From the NCBI RefSeq assembly GCF_018403665.1, contig NZ_BOVJ01000068.1, forward strand, positions 1 through 52,415: a stretch of DNA of 52,415 nucleotides, in the 5' to 3' direction. This document shows, piece after piece, positions 42,701-51,421 of the stretch (its first letter is position 1; every line of letters starts with the position of its first letter). The DNA comes from Paenibacillus cisolokensis. GTDB lineage: Bacteria > Bacillota > Bacilli > Paenibacillales > Paenibacillaceae. A program made the translations under genes and the position numbers. The notes under the pieces were generated by a model. It was not told the origin of the DNA, made no database searches, and worked only from the letters and a program-made list of their open reading frames with translations.

Positions 42701-43930
42701 CGAATGGATCGACGCGCAGGAACGGAAAATGACCGAAGCTTACGCGTCCGAACGTGAAATCGCGCAAATGCAGCTCGAAGCCTGGACGCGAGTACGTAAT
42801 CGCTACGAAAAGGACTCCGAATATTACAAGCGTGCCGATATCGAAATGTACAACGCGCGAATGCGCCTCCGTAAACTCGACGAACAGGCCGCGAAAGAAG
42901 CCGCCGACGCCGAGAAAAAGCGGCCGATGAACGGGCGAAACTCGCAAAAGAGGCCACGTCCGCACTCGTTAAGGAGATCGATAAGCAACGTAAGGCCGAA
43001 CTTGATGCGCTCAATCAGCGGCGTAAGGCGATCGAAGACTTTTACGCCGAACAGAACGAAACCATTGACGAAGGCGAACGTTTGCGCGAGCGTCAAAAAC
43101 TCGAAGAGGAAGCGCAGAAATACCGTTACGCAACGTCACAGCGCGGTCAGGAACAATACCTCGAACTGATGGAACGTATCCGTCAAATGGACATCGAGGA
43201 CCAAAAGCGCAATCTCGCGAAAGAACGCGACGAAAAGCTTGACGCTCTCGACCGTCAGAAAAACGATATCGAAACGTGGTACAACGATATTCGCGAGACG
43301 ATCGAAGCGTTTTCCGGCGACTTTATCTCGATCTACAAGTTGACGGAGGACGAACGTTTTAACGCGTTTGTGACGACGAACGAGAAGATAAAGGCGGAAC
43401 TCGAACGTTTTAAAGCGGAATACGCGGCAATCTACGGAATTTCGCCGGCCGCAGGTCAATCGAACCAGAACGCTAGTATAATCGCGCAAATGCAAGCGAA
43501 TTCGGCCGCCTGGAAAAGCGCATCGGCTGCGGAAAGGGCACGTTTGGAGGCGGAGAATCAACGTCTCGGCGCGTCGCTTGGCGCTACGTTAGACCGCAAA
43601 ACTGGCCGCTGGATGCTCGGTGGGCTACCGCTGTACCATACGGGCGGGCGCGTTGGCGAATTCAATTTCCGCACCGGCGACCGTCTGATGCCGGACGAAA
43701 TCGCCGCGATATTGAGACGTGACGAGTACGTGTTTACGCCGCAACAGCTCGAAAGTCTGATCGGGGCGAAAACGGGCGGACCGTCCGTTAACGTGCATAT
43801 CGAAAAAGTAATGGAGGTTAACGACGCGACGTTTGAGGACGGTATTGACTTGCGCGCGCTCGGACGGGATGCGGGCGATACGGCGGCTGCGGTGATTCGT
43901 ACGCAATTTACCGGAGGAGGTGGACGTTAG
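39743..43930 (+). CDS. tail tape measure protein (three frame breaks)
   Basis: The repaired protein is about 1396 residues. It has an N-terminal coiled coil (IKARLELDIRQYREGIERAK), a phage-family TMP core (TTVFTASQAADAQSYLAMAG, AGTQLRAILLRLIK), a hydrophobic block around residues 490-555 (FLITLPLVSAGLGTLATAIY), long coiled coils, and a C-terminal GDRLMPDEIAAILRRDEYVF motif common to TMPs. Breaks: G3 41960-41962 (HIKTGEALDELIQAEK), A5 42658-42662 (DAVKKAEEVARARFDA) and A5 42915-42919 (AEKKAADERAKLAKE). Each is cured by one base. It fixes tail length and ejects with DNA. Confidence 0.9.
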
Positions 43931-44482
43931 ATGGCGTGGAATTACGGATTTACGTATCGCGGCCGCCATTGCTCGGAGTTCGGGCTGAAATTGATCGGAT
44001 ACCGCGTCAATGCGCCGGACATACGCGAATACGAGGACGAGGTTGGCGGCGTCGATGGCGTGATTGATTACGGAACCGAACTCGGCAAGCGCGAAATTGA
44101 GGTGCGCGTTGACGTAATCTCGACAGATGAACCGTTGGCGCAGCGGCAATCGCGTATCATGGCGTGGCTGACACCGAAACAAGACGCGGGCGCGTTGATA
44201 TTCGACGAGTTTCCGGAGTGGCGCTATTTCGCGAAGTATAGCGGTCGCCTAACGCTTGACCAAATCGGCCGATACGGCGAATTTACGATAACATTTAAAT
44301 GTACGGACCCGTTCGCATACGGGCCAGAACGCATACAGGAGATGACGATTACGTCGTCTCCTTTTACGATTCACGCGCCATCCGACGGAGCCGTACCGAC
44401 GCCGCCCGTTTTCGAGCTTACGAACGTCGGCACGACGACGCTTGCGTACGTGCGGCTAACGAACGAATTCCGCGTTGACTAA
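43931..44482 (+). CDS. distal tail protein, N-terminal type (short Dit)
   Basis: The sequence MAWNYGFTYRGRHCSEFGLK, then ELGKREIEVRVDVISTDEPL, DEFPEWRYFAKYSGRLTLDQ and FTITFKCTDPFAYGPER, is the Dit N-terminal ring domain. At 183 residues it ends after LTNEFRVD, without the C-terminal galectin-like part normally found in Dit of 250-300 residues. That missing part (GGFAPGDKIVID and following) is encoded at 46450-46965, beyond the fibre cassette. The stop is clean, and no single-base repair extends it. Confidence 0.75.
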   Translation: MAWNYGFTYRGRHCSEFGLKLIGYRVNAPDIREYEDEVGGVDGVIDYGTELGKREIEVRVDVISTDEPLAQRQSRIMAWLTPKQDAGALIFDEFPEWRYFAKYSGRLTLDQIGRYGEFTITFKCTDPFAYGPERIQEMTITSSPFTIHAPSDGAVPTPPVFELTNVGTTTLAYVRLTNEFRVD

Positions 44483-44511
44483 CGATAAATAACGAAAGGA
44501 TGACGGTTTTT

Positions 44512-44907
44512 ATGAATATGAGCGAATACCTCTGTAAAGCGGTCCTTAACGAGGTTTTACGTAACACGAACTATACGCCGCCTTCGACCGTTTACCTCGC
44601 GCTATATACGTCAAACCCGACGGCGGCCGACACGGGTACGGAGGTCAGCGGTGGCGGTTACGCGCGGCAAGCGGTCACGTTCGCGGCCCCGACGGTTGTT
44701 AACGGTAAACAAACGGTACGAAACAACGCCGAAGTCGTATTCCCGGTCGCAACGGCCGACTGGGGTCTGATTACGCACGCAGGCATACGGGATGCTGCAA
44801 CGGGCGGAAACTTGCTGTATTTCGCCGAACTTGCGAATCCGCGTACGATACTGAACGGCGATCGGTTCCGTGCGCTCGTCAATACGATCTCGGTAACGCA
44901 AGCATAA
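44512..44907 (+). CDS. tail fibre-associated structural protein
   Basis: The product MNMSEYLCKAVLNEVLRNTN, then YLALYTSNPTAADTGTEVSG, DWGLITHAGIRDAATGGNLL belongs to the small 'LALYTSdPt...GTEvsggsYaRq' virion family seen beside fibre genes of many phages. I chose ATG 44512, 11 bases from AAAGGA; ATG 44500 is possible. It is probably a collar or connector for the fibre below. Confidence 0.7.
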   Translation: MNMSEYLCKAVLNEVLRNTNYTPPSTVYLALYTSNPTAADTGTEVSGGGYARQAVTFAAPTVVNGKQTVRNNAEVVFPVATADWGLITHAGIRDAATGGNLLYFAELANPRTILNGDRFRALVNTISVTQA

Positions 44908-44926
44908 CGAAGGAGGGACGTTACAA

Positions 44927-45922
44927 ATGGCGCAACAATCGATGTACTCGGCGATGCCGAATTCGCCTGTTACCGAACTTGCGGCGGCGATTGACGAGGC
45001 GGCTACGTCCTTTGACGTTATAAACGGAAACGCGCTGCCTGCCGCGCCTAATCTCGCGACAATCGGTTCGAGCGAAACGGCCGAGACGGTTTTATATACG
45101 GGCAAGTCCGGAAATACGCTATCGGGCGTTACACGCGGGTTTAACGGGACGGCGGCGCAAGCGTGGCCAGCTGGATCGAAAGTAGCGCGGTATTTTACGG
45201 CGTACGATCACGACGCTTTTCGTGGCAATATCGCAGATCACGAGACGCGGCTTGCCGGGGCGGAATCGACGCTTTCGGCGGCAACCAACGCAGCTACAGC
45301 GAACACCGTCGTAAAACGCGATGCTAACGGGAGGACAAAATTCGCGATGCCTGCTGCGGCTGACGACGCTGTTATTCGCGCATATCTTGACCAATATGGC
45401 CTCGGAGCGAATGTGCGAGAAATCGTTTCTGACTTAAACGCGCTACCAATAAACAGTGGAACAGGCTTTTATATGGCAGCACCATCTACACTCAATAAAC
45501 CGTCTGGAGTCACAGATGCGTCGGTAATCCATATTGCACGGGATAGCCGCCCGTCCCAATTGTTGATGGATCACGTTACCCGTAGAATTTATTACCGCGG
45601 GTATACCGCAAGCGGATGGAACGAATGGGTGGAATTCTGGACTACGGGAAATAGCGGAGCATCCTTCGCCGCGAGTGGATATCAACGACTAGCAAGCGGT
45701 TTGATAATTCAGTGGGGGTCCGTTTCCGTTCCGCAAGGTGAGACTGTTACGGTTACGTATCCTATTGCGTTCCCTGGCGCGTGTAGAAGTGTCCAATTAA
45801 CCACTATGTCTTCTACAGCGGCTACCGCGAACGTAACAACAACGCCGGGAACTACTTCTTTTAGTGTTAATCATAATTACGCCGGTACTCGATCTGTATA
45901 CTGGCTCGCCATAGGATATTAA
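44927..45922 (+). CDS. tail fibre protein
   Basis: The 331-residue product has an N-terminal adaptor domain (TAETVLYTGKSGNTLSGVTR, then GFNGTAAQAWPAGSKVARYF), a helical coiled region (DHETRLAGAESTLSAATNAA) and a C-terminal receptor-binding tip. The tip reads GYQRLASGLIIQWGSVSVPQ, then FPGACRSVQLTTMSS, like gp53/fibre end domains. It is the likely host-range determinant. The bases around 45,400-45,700 have less CG-rich codon use than neighbours, in keeping with exchange of fibre tips. Confidence 0.75.
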   Translation: MAQQSMYSAMPNSPVTELAAAIDEAATSFDVINGNALPAAPNLATIGSSETAETVLYTGKSGNTLSGVTRGFNGTAAQAWPAGSKVARYFTAYDHDAFRGNIADHETRLAGAESTLSAATNAATANTVVKRDANGRTKFAMPAAADDAVIRAYLDQYGLGANVREIVSDLNALPINSGTGFYMAAPSTLNKPSGVTDASVIHIARDSRPSQLLMDHVTRRIYYRGYTASGWNEWVEFWTTGNSGASFAASGYQRLASGLIIQWGSVSVPQGETVTVTYPIAFPGACRSVQLTTMSSTAATANVTTTPGTTSFSVNHNYAGTRSVYWLAIGY

Positions 45923-45936
45923 GGAGGTAGGGCATA

Positions 45937-46314
45937 ATGCCGCAGTACTATGTGGATTTTTACCTCGACGGTAACATCTCCGGATTCTACGTCGACGAGA
46001 TTCATGGCGACGCGATACCCGAATCGGCCGTACCGATCACGATTGAGGAGTGGCAGACGTACAGCACGGATGCTCGGCTGTACAAACGTGACGGTGATAT
46101 GATCCGACTCAAGACGCCGGAAGAACTGGACGAGGAAGCCGCGAACCAACCGCCAGCACCGAAAACGCCCGAACAGGAACGTATCGAGGCGCTAGAAGCC
46201 GAAAACGCAACGTTATGGTACGAAATTATGCTGAAAGAGGCGCGAATATCCGAACATGACACAGAAATTGCCGACCTTTGGTACGAAATCATGACAGGAG
46301 GTGGCGCAGCATGA
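45937..46314 (+). CDS. fibre-cassette protein with coiled-coil repeat (125 aa)
   Basis: ATG lies behind AAGGAGGTAG. The N-terminal half (YYVDFYLDGNISGFYVDEIH) is a small beta domain. The C-terminal half has coiled-coil heptads with a duplicated unit (NATLWYEIMLKEARISEHD and EIADLWYEIM). This is the type of gene that precedes XkdX in Bacillota prophages. It may be a fibre chaperone or a minor base-plate part. Confidence 0.6.
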   Translation: MPQYYVDFYLDGNISGFYVDEIHGDAIPESAVPITIEEWQTYSTDARLYKRDGDMIRLKTPEELDEEAANQPPAPKTPEQERIEALEAENATLWYEIMLKEARISEHDTEIADLWYEIMTGGGAA

Positions 46315-46463
46315 GCGTAAATCCGTGGTTTGATCGTATCAAACGTTTTTACGAACGTAATTTGTGGACGCTCGAAATGGTTAAGGACGGCGTAAAAACC
46401 GGCGTCATTACGGAGGCCGAATACAAACAAATTACCGGGGCGGATTACGTTGTTCAACCGTAA
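46311..46463 (+). CDS. xkdX: XkdX family protein (50 aa)
   Basis: The product MSVNPWFDRIKRFYERNLWT, then VKDGVKTGVITEAEYKQITG, is a clear XkdX family member, the tiny helical protein encoded in tails of PBSX-like and many Bacillota phages. The ATG overlaps the previous stop (ATGA) behind GGAGGTGG. The first residue pattern W...I...Y....W......V..G.IT..EY..ITG is complete. Function unknown. Confidence 0.85.
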   Translation: MSVNPWFDRIKRFYERNLWTLEMVKDGVKTGVITEAEYKQITGADYVVQP

Positions 46464-46965
46464 CGCCGCGTTCGGCCGCACCGCATTTAATCGCGAATTT
46501 TCCGTCGATGTATTCGCGAGCGCTATTTTTCACGGCGTCGCAACGTTTATAACGGAGCCGGTCATTGACGGCCTGTTTAGTGCGAGATTTGACGGGGAAG
46601 GAACGTTCGACGCGCCTCTTGTCCGCGAAATCTATTTTACCGCCAGTATTGACGGGATTGGCGAAATGTCCGGCTCTTACGTACGTGAGCGTTTCGGCAA
46701 CGCGACATTTAACGGAGTGGCTACGTTTACCGCCGACGGGGGCCGTTATCGCGTTGAATATATCGAAATTACCGGCGGATTTGCGCCCGGTGACAAAATC
46801 GTAATCGACACGAAAAAGCTGAAAGTAACGAAAAACGGCGTTATTGCACCGTATAACGGTGACTTTTTCGAGATCAATCCCGGAACGAATACGATTATCT
46901 ACACGGACCCGGCAACGTCTCGAAACGTTAAATTACGGCTGACGCACCGCGACCGGTTTATGTAA
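46450..46965 (+). CDS. Dit C-terminal-like tail protein with beta repeats
   Basis: This begins MFNRNAAFGRTAFNREFSVD and has about three repeats of the form F.g.atF (GVATFITEPVIDGLFSARFD; ERFGNATFNGVATFTADGG). It ends in VEYIEITGGFAPGDKIVIDT, then PYNGDFFEINPGTNTIIYTD, a match to the C-terminal domain of distal tail proteins. It may complete the short Dit at 43931 or form a second ring. TTG 46450 overlaps the XkdX stop region, with no strong ribosome site of its own. Confidence 0.65.
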   Translation: MFNRNAAFGRTAFNREFSVDVFASAIFHGVATFITEPVIDGLFSARFDGEGTFDAPLVREIYFTASIDGIGEMSGSYVRERFGNATFNGVATFTADGGRYRVEYIEITGGFAPGDKIVIDTKKLKVTKNGVIAPYNGDFFEINPGTNTIIYTDPATSRNVKLRLTHRDRFM

Positions 46966-46983
46966 CGAGGAGGTGACGAACAT

Positions 46984-49100
46984 TTGGCGAATAAATTTGC
47001 GTCGCGGCTCGAAATCTGGACGGGCGGGCAGCGCTTGGGTATCCTGCGTGACGCGAAGGAGGTCCGGGTAAACGAAACGCTGAACGGTCAGTATTACGTC
47101 ACGTTCGCGTACCCGCGCTTGCCAGACGATCACGAACGGTACGCGGCGCTTTACGAAGATAACGAGGTGCGGTTTCCGGTGGACATGAGCGATCGCGTGG
47201 CCGGACAGATATTCGTAATCAAGCGCGTCGAGGAGATAAGACGTGGCCGCAGCGTTTATAAAGTCGTTGAAGCGCATCACGTCGCGTTCCAGCTCGCGCA
47301 CTACTTTCTCGATGAGTACGTTGATTTCGCCGCCGCCAAAACGCCGGAATTTCTGCTCGCCAAACTCGGCAATAACACGCCCTTTACGTTTTACGTAGAG
47401 GGTTCGTTCGCGCCCAAGGACGTTTTCGAGTGGGGCGAAGCGCGGAAAATCGACTTACTCAACGCGGCCGTCGAACTATATAACGCCGAACTCTCGTACG
47501 ACAATTACGCGATTACGTTTACAACGAGGGCTGGCGGAAACTACGGCGCAGAAGTCCGTTACGGGAAGAACCTACCGGGCTTGCAACGTACGTCGCATTC
47601 GATGGAACGGGTTACGCGGCTTTACGGCTACGGTAAAAACGGTTTGACGATCGAAGGTTACGCCGGCCATACGAAAAATATATCGATTCGCAATATTTCG
47701 ACCCGGCGCACCCATACGAAGGCAGAGCGGATTTTCCCGAAGCGAGTACGCAGGCTCAATTGCTCGCCGAAATGCAGCGTTATCTCGCGACCGTCGAGTT
47801 ACCGAAATTGTCGTACGAAATCGATTTCGTACAACTCGAAAAGGTCGACCCGTCGTTCGCGCCGGAGAGTATACGGGGCGTTGGCGATACGGTAACGGTA
47901 TATGACGAATTGCTCGGTTATGCGTTCGACGCCCGCGTCCACGAATACGAGCGATACCCGTTCGAACCGCGCCGGGCCCGCGTTGTGTTGGCGAATTTTC
48001 GCGAATTTAAAGTCGCCGACTATATTTTCCAGGCGACGGTCGGCTCGAAAAAGGCGATCCAGTATACGTCTGAAAATGCCGTACTTAAGGGCGTTAAATA
48101 TGACGATAGCCTGACGTTGGTCGACGGATTCGGGCTGAAAGTTACGGATTCGGCCGGTAACGAACGTGTGCGACTCGGCCAATATGGCGCGGGCAAGTAC
48201 GGGCTGTGGGTCAATTCGGGTGCGATCGAAATTTACGGCGGGCTACCGGATAATCAGGTCGCGAGCGCCGCGAAATGGAACGGTCGGACTACGTTAATTA
48301 CGGATACCGGAGTTTATACGGGGACGGTAAGGGCTACGCAGATTATCGTCGGTCCGGCGGGCGAAAAGATCGACGACAACTTACTCGTGTCTGGAACGAA
48401 ATGGAATAACCGTACGACGCTGATTACGGATTCTGGGATTTATACGGGGACAGTTAACGCAAATCAGATTATCGCGAACTCCCTTTCGGCAATTAGCGCG
48501 AATCTCGGGACGATTACGGCTGGCTCGATAACTAGCGTAAATATTTCGGCGTCGTCGATTAGCGGCGGCTCCATATCCGGTACCACCATTACCGGCGGCG
48601 TTATTACGGGGTCCACAGTACAAACGTCAAGTGGAACGTCAAAAATCGTGCTAAGTCCGTCTGGTTTTGCATCGTACGATCAAAACGGGGTGAAACGTAT
48701 ATCGATCGACACGGTTGGCGGACTTGGGTATCAGGAGTTACGCTTTTACAATCAAACGGGCGCTCAAACGGGGGTTGTTTCGGGCGTTGACTCGCAAATA
48801 AACGTCGGAGCTATCGGTTCGGGTAACATGCTTGTACTAGGCGGGTCGTATATAGCGGTCGATTACACCATTTCAGGTTTCGATTTTTCGTTTGTGCCGG
48901 TATTAAATTTTCCTATCACCAATGTGCAAGGGCTTAGTACGACGTTAAACCGAATAGATAGCGACATCGCCACTCTTCAATCGAGTAAGGCGAATCTAGG
49001 CGAGGCTGGCTATAATATGGCGTTTGACCCTTTCACGCGTAACCTCAAACTCTACGCTAAGACGGGCGCATTACTGGCTAGTGTAACAATCCCGAACTAA
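46984..49100 (+). CDS. Tal-like tail hub/endopeptidase protein (one frame break)
   Basis: The N-terminal part (MANKFASRLEIWTGGQRLGI, VRVNETLNGQYYVTFAYP, VVEAHHVAFQLAHYFLDEYV) is the conserved Tal/Prophage_tail hub of Gram-positive siphoviruses. The break is at A5 47674-47678; one more A gives AGHTKKYIDSQYFDPAHPYE and continues into LLAEMQRYLATVELPKLSYE. The C-terminal 300 residues hold tandem repeats (AAKWNGRTTLITDTGVYTGT and SGTKWNNRTTLITDSGIYTG, near-identical) and a Gly/Ser/Thr-rich stretch. No lysin domain is visible. The repaired length is about 705 residues. Confidence 0.85.
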
Positions 49101-49168
49101 AGGGATTACCAACGCGGAAAATCTTGGCTATAATAGAATCAAAAATATAAGTCAGGGGTGGTTTAAAT

Positions 49169-49711
49169 ATGAAGAAGATTATAGCCGGAATTGTTGGTTT
49201 CTCCCTTTTACTGGTAGGCACGTCAGTATCCGCGTCCGTCATTAAAGATGCGATAATCGGAAAAAAGGTTGACGGGGTTGCTAAGGTAATTGTAGACGGG
49301 AAGGCACTGGAAACAAACGCGATTACTATTAACGGTACGTCATACGTTCCGGTTCGCGCGCTTACCGAAGCAGTTGGCGGTAAGGTAGTGCGGGCGACAT
49401 CCGGCACAATAGAATTGAAGACGGAAAGTGGGGATACGGTGAATCCCGAAATAATGGCGAAAAAGTCCAATTTAGAGACAGAAATCAACTCTCGCAAGCG
49501 GGAGATCGAAAAAGCGAAAGAGCGTCTAGCGTTAAATCAGTCAATCATCGACAATACCGACGAACTAGTCACCACAAACGGTAAAATCCCGTTCGAAGAA
49601 ACGGAGCAATATGCGAAGATCGTTGCCGAAATGGAACGTGACCAAGCGAAAATTAAGCAACTCGAAGCGGAAATCGCCGAACTCGAAGCGCAATTGGCCG
49701 CGTTGGAATAA
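49169..49711 (+). CDS. secreted stalk-domain coiled-coil protein
   Basis: There is a signal peptide: MKKIIAGIVGFSLLLVGTSV and SAS. A copper-amine-oxidase-like stalk domain follows (NAITINGTSYVPVRALTEAV, GGKVV). The last 90 residues are a long coiled coil (KSNLETEINSRKREIEKAKE; QAKIKQLEAEIAELEAQLAA). Such proteins are typical of Paenibacillus. Placed between Tal and holin it is probably a moron gene that changes the cell surface of the lysogen, or a lysis accessory factor. It has a full terminator of its own. Confidence 0.7.
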   Translation: MKKIIAGIVGFSLLLVGTSVSASVIKDAIIGKKVDGVAKVIVDGKALETNAITINGTSYVPVRALTEAVGGKVVRATSGTIELKTESGDTVNPEIMAKKSNLETEINSRKREIEKAKERLALNQSIIDNTDELVTTNGKIPFEETEQYAKIVAEMERDQAKIKQLEAEIAELEAQLAALE

Positions 49712-49729
49712 CGTATACCTAGCGATTAC

Positions 49730-49756
49730 AGACCGTCATATTGGCGGTCTTTTTTA
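49730..49756 (+). terminator. terminator behind the secreted protein gene
   Basis: AGACCGTC pairs with GGCGGTCT around ATATT and is followed by TTTTTTATTTT. A strong rho-independent terminator separating this gene from the lysis genes. Confidence 0.85.
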
Positions 49757-49778
49757 TTTTCCGAAAGGAGACGGTAGT

Positions 49779-49964
49779 GTGGCGAAAATTACGCACAAAC
49801 TCGAAATTATCGTAGACGCCGGCGAACCAGTCGCCGAAATCAATAACGTAATCAGCGCGTTTATTCAGATTCACTCCGATAAAAAGCACGAAATTTTAAC
49901 GGAAGTCCGCGCGTCCATTGACGAAGCACTCGTGAAACTAAACGAAGGGGCTGACGCGAAATGA
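49779..49964 (+). CDS. small protein upstream of holin (61 aa)
   Basis: GTG lies behind AAAGGAGACGG. The product MAKITHKLEIIVDAGEPVAE, then INNVISAFIQIHSDKKHEIL, is one strand and two helices. Its stop overlaps the holin start (ATGA), so it belongs to the lysis operon. It may be an antiholin-like factor, but it has no membrane segment. Confidence 0.55.
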   Translation: MAKITHKLEIIVDAGEPVAEINNVISAFIQIHSDKKHEILTEVRASIDEALVKLNEGADAK

Positions 49965-50376
49965 ATTCGGTAAACTTCGGGGCGGGCTCCGTCGCGGGCA
50001 TCGTGGGCGCTTTTGCTACGTTCGCGTTCGGTCATTGGACGGAGGCGCTAACGTTTCTCCTGTTTGCGATCGGTGTTGACGTCGTAACCGGCGTATATGC
50101 GTCGATTAAAGAGGGGCGCGGTCTTAGTTCGGCGGTCGGGTCCGCTGGTCTGGCGAAAAAGGGCTGATGTTGCTCGTCATTATCCTCACGCACCGTATTG
50201 ACGTGCTGATGGAAACGGACGCAATCGTTATGTCGGCGGCAGTCTACTTTTATATCGCGAACGAACTCGTCAGCATTACGGAAAATCTCGGCCGGTCCGG
50301 CCTGCCGCTGCCCGATAAACTGCGCGACGTGATCGAAGTGTTGAAACGTAAAGGAAACGAAGGCGGTACGAAATGA
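49961..50376 (+). CDS. phage holin, PF05105-like (one frame break)
   Basis: Hydrophobic segments SVAGIVGAFATFAFGHWTEA and ALTFLLFAIGVDVVTGVYAS, then after the repair LMLLVIILTHRIDVL and IVMSAAVYFYIANELVS, give the three or four helices of the phi-type holin_4_1 family. The typical 'DvvTGvyAs.keg..sS..g..Gl.KK' motif is present. The frame is lost in A5-G3 at 50156-50163. One more A or G gives GLAKKGLMLLVIILT. The repaired length, about 138 residues, is normal. It forms pores that release the endolysin. Confidence 0.85.
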
Positions 50377-51035
50377 GGTACGTAGTCGACCATATTCCGC
50401 GCTCGACGCCGTGCAATCGCCGTAATGGTCAACGGATTACGCCGACGACAATCACGATACACAATACGGGCAACCCCCGATCGACCGCGAGAAATGAGCG
50501 CACCTGGCTGACGAATCCGTCCAATAACGTAGCGGCCTCGTACCATATCGTCGTCGACGAAAACGAAGCGATCGAGTGCGTACCGCTGGATGAGCGCGCG
50601 ATTCATTCCGGTACTACGGCCGGCAATATGACGTCGATCGGCGTAGAAATATGCGAAAGCGGCAACTACGCGAAGACGCTCGATAATGCGGCCGCTCTCG
50701 TTGCAAAACTGCTGAAAGAGCGCGGTTGGGGCGTTGATCGATTGCGCCGGCATTACGACTGGTCCGGCAAAATCTGTCCGCGCTTAATGTACGACGGCGG
50801 CAAATGGACGGGCTGGACCGAGTTTAAACGAATGGTTGCGGAAAAACTGACGGAAAAGGACGGGAACAACGAAATGGACAAAATCAGCGTAAAGGTAAAC
50901 GGTAAAAAAGTCGCTGACGGCTTGCTCGATGCGAAGAACGGCGTGACATACGTTCCCGTCCGTGTTGTAGCGGAGAATCTTGGCGCAAAAGTAACGTGGA
51001 ATAAGGCGGACAATTGCGTTGAAGTGACGAAGTGA
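50373..51035 (+). CDS. endolysin: N-acetylmuramoyl-L-alanine amidase with stalk domain
   Basis: The Amidase_2 domain has zinc ligand His in TTITIHNTGNPRST, then AASYHIVVDENEAIECVPLD, ERAIHSGTTAGNMTSIGVEI and the second His/Cys region RRHYDWSGKICPRLMY. After a linker, residues 168-220 are a copper-amine-oxidase-like stalk domain (ISVKVNGKKVADGLL, NGVTYVPVRVVAENLGAKVT), likely for wall binding. There is no signal peptide, so it is holin-dependent. The start overlaps the holin stop (ATGA). The gene is intact and is the last phage gene on the right. Confidence 0.9.
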   Translation: MRYVVDHIPRSTPCNRRNGQRITPTTITIHNTGNPRSTARNERTWLTNPSNNVAASYHIVVDENEAIECVPLDERAIHSGTTAGNMTSIGVEICESGNYAKTLDNAAALVAKLLKERGWGVDRLRRHYDWSGKICPRLMYDGGKWTGWTEFKRMVAEKLTEKDGNNEMDKISVKVNGKKVADGLLDAKNGVTYVPVRVVAENLGAKVTWNKADNCVEVTK

Positions 51036-51045
51036 TACGTGCCGC

Positions 51046-51074
51046 TTGACTTCCGTTCCCGTTTCGCCTAGACT
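51046..51074 (+). promoter_or_regulatory. promoter of the tRNA-Leu unit
   Basis: TTGACT (51046-51051), 17 bases, TAGACT (51069-51074). It is placed 130 bases before the tRNA, with nothing coding between. The intervening bases contain short inverted repeats only. Confidence 0.5.
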
Positions 51075-51205
51075 GTAAAAAGACGCGGTTAGGGATCGCG
51101 CCCTCGTCTGTATTCTACCGCAGCACTTTCCGGACGCCTAACGAAGAGTCTGGCGTGACATACCGAAAAGATGCGGTGCAAAACGGGCGAAAACGTTAAT
51201 TCTGC

Positions 51206-51285
51206 GCGCGTATGGCGGAATTGGCAGACGCACCAGATTTAGGTTCTGGCGGGAGACCGTGGGGGTTCAAGTCCCTCTACGCGCA
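51206..51285 (+). tRNA. tRNA-Leu (anticodon UAG)
   Basis: The acceptor GCGCGTA pairs with TACGCGC. The anticodon stem CCAGA/TCTGG encloses loop TTTAGGT, so the anticodon is UAG (Leu, CUA). The T-loop GGTTCAAGTCC is standard. CCA is not encoded. It is 80 nt. It lies directly at the right side of the phage, a position typical for an attachment site, but no second copy of its 3' end is visible in the window. Confidence 0.95.
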
Positions 51286-51298
51286 TATCGACAAAACG

Positions 51299-51332
51299 GC
51301 TTTTCGGATCGCGGATCTGGAAAGCTTTTTTT
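51299..51332 (+). terminator. terminator behind tRNA-Leu
   Basis: GCTTTTCGGATC pairs with GATCTGGAAAGC (12 bp with two G-U) around GCG and is followed by TTTTTTT. Confidence 0.85.
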
Positions 51333-51421
51333 ATTGCATGGCAAATAGTGCAAAATGTTTTTTTCGCGGCAGGGGGATAATGATATTGACGTGATTGATG
51401 CAGCAAGGAGGGGGAAACCCA

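Noticed and set aside
42729..43930. Two extra coiled-coil genes after the tape measure
   Set aside because: They are in-series continuations of the tape measure, each recovered by adding one A to an A5 run; no ribosome sites precede them.
3363..50376. Prophage decay (pseudogenes) as the cause of the frame breaks
   Set aside because: Nearly all breaks are one-base losses in runs, there are no nonsense mutations or large deletions, and the host deacetylase shows the same fault.
50167..50376. A second small membrane gene (dual holin/antiholin)
   Set aside because: The two halves together match one standard-length holin, and one added base in the A5-G3 run joins them.
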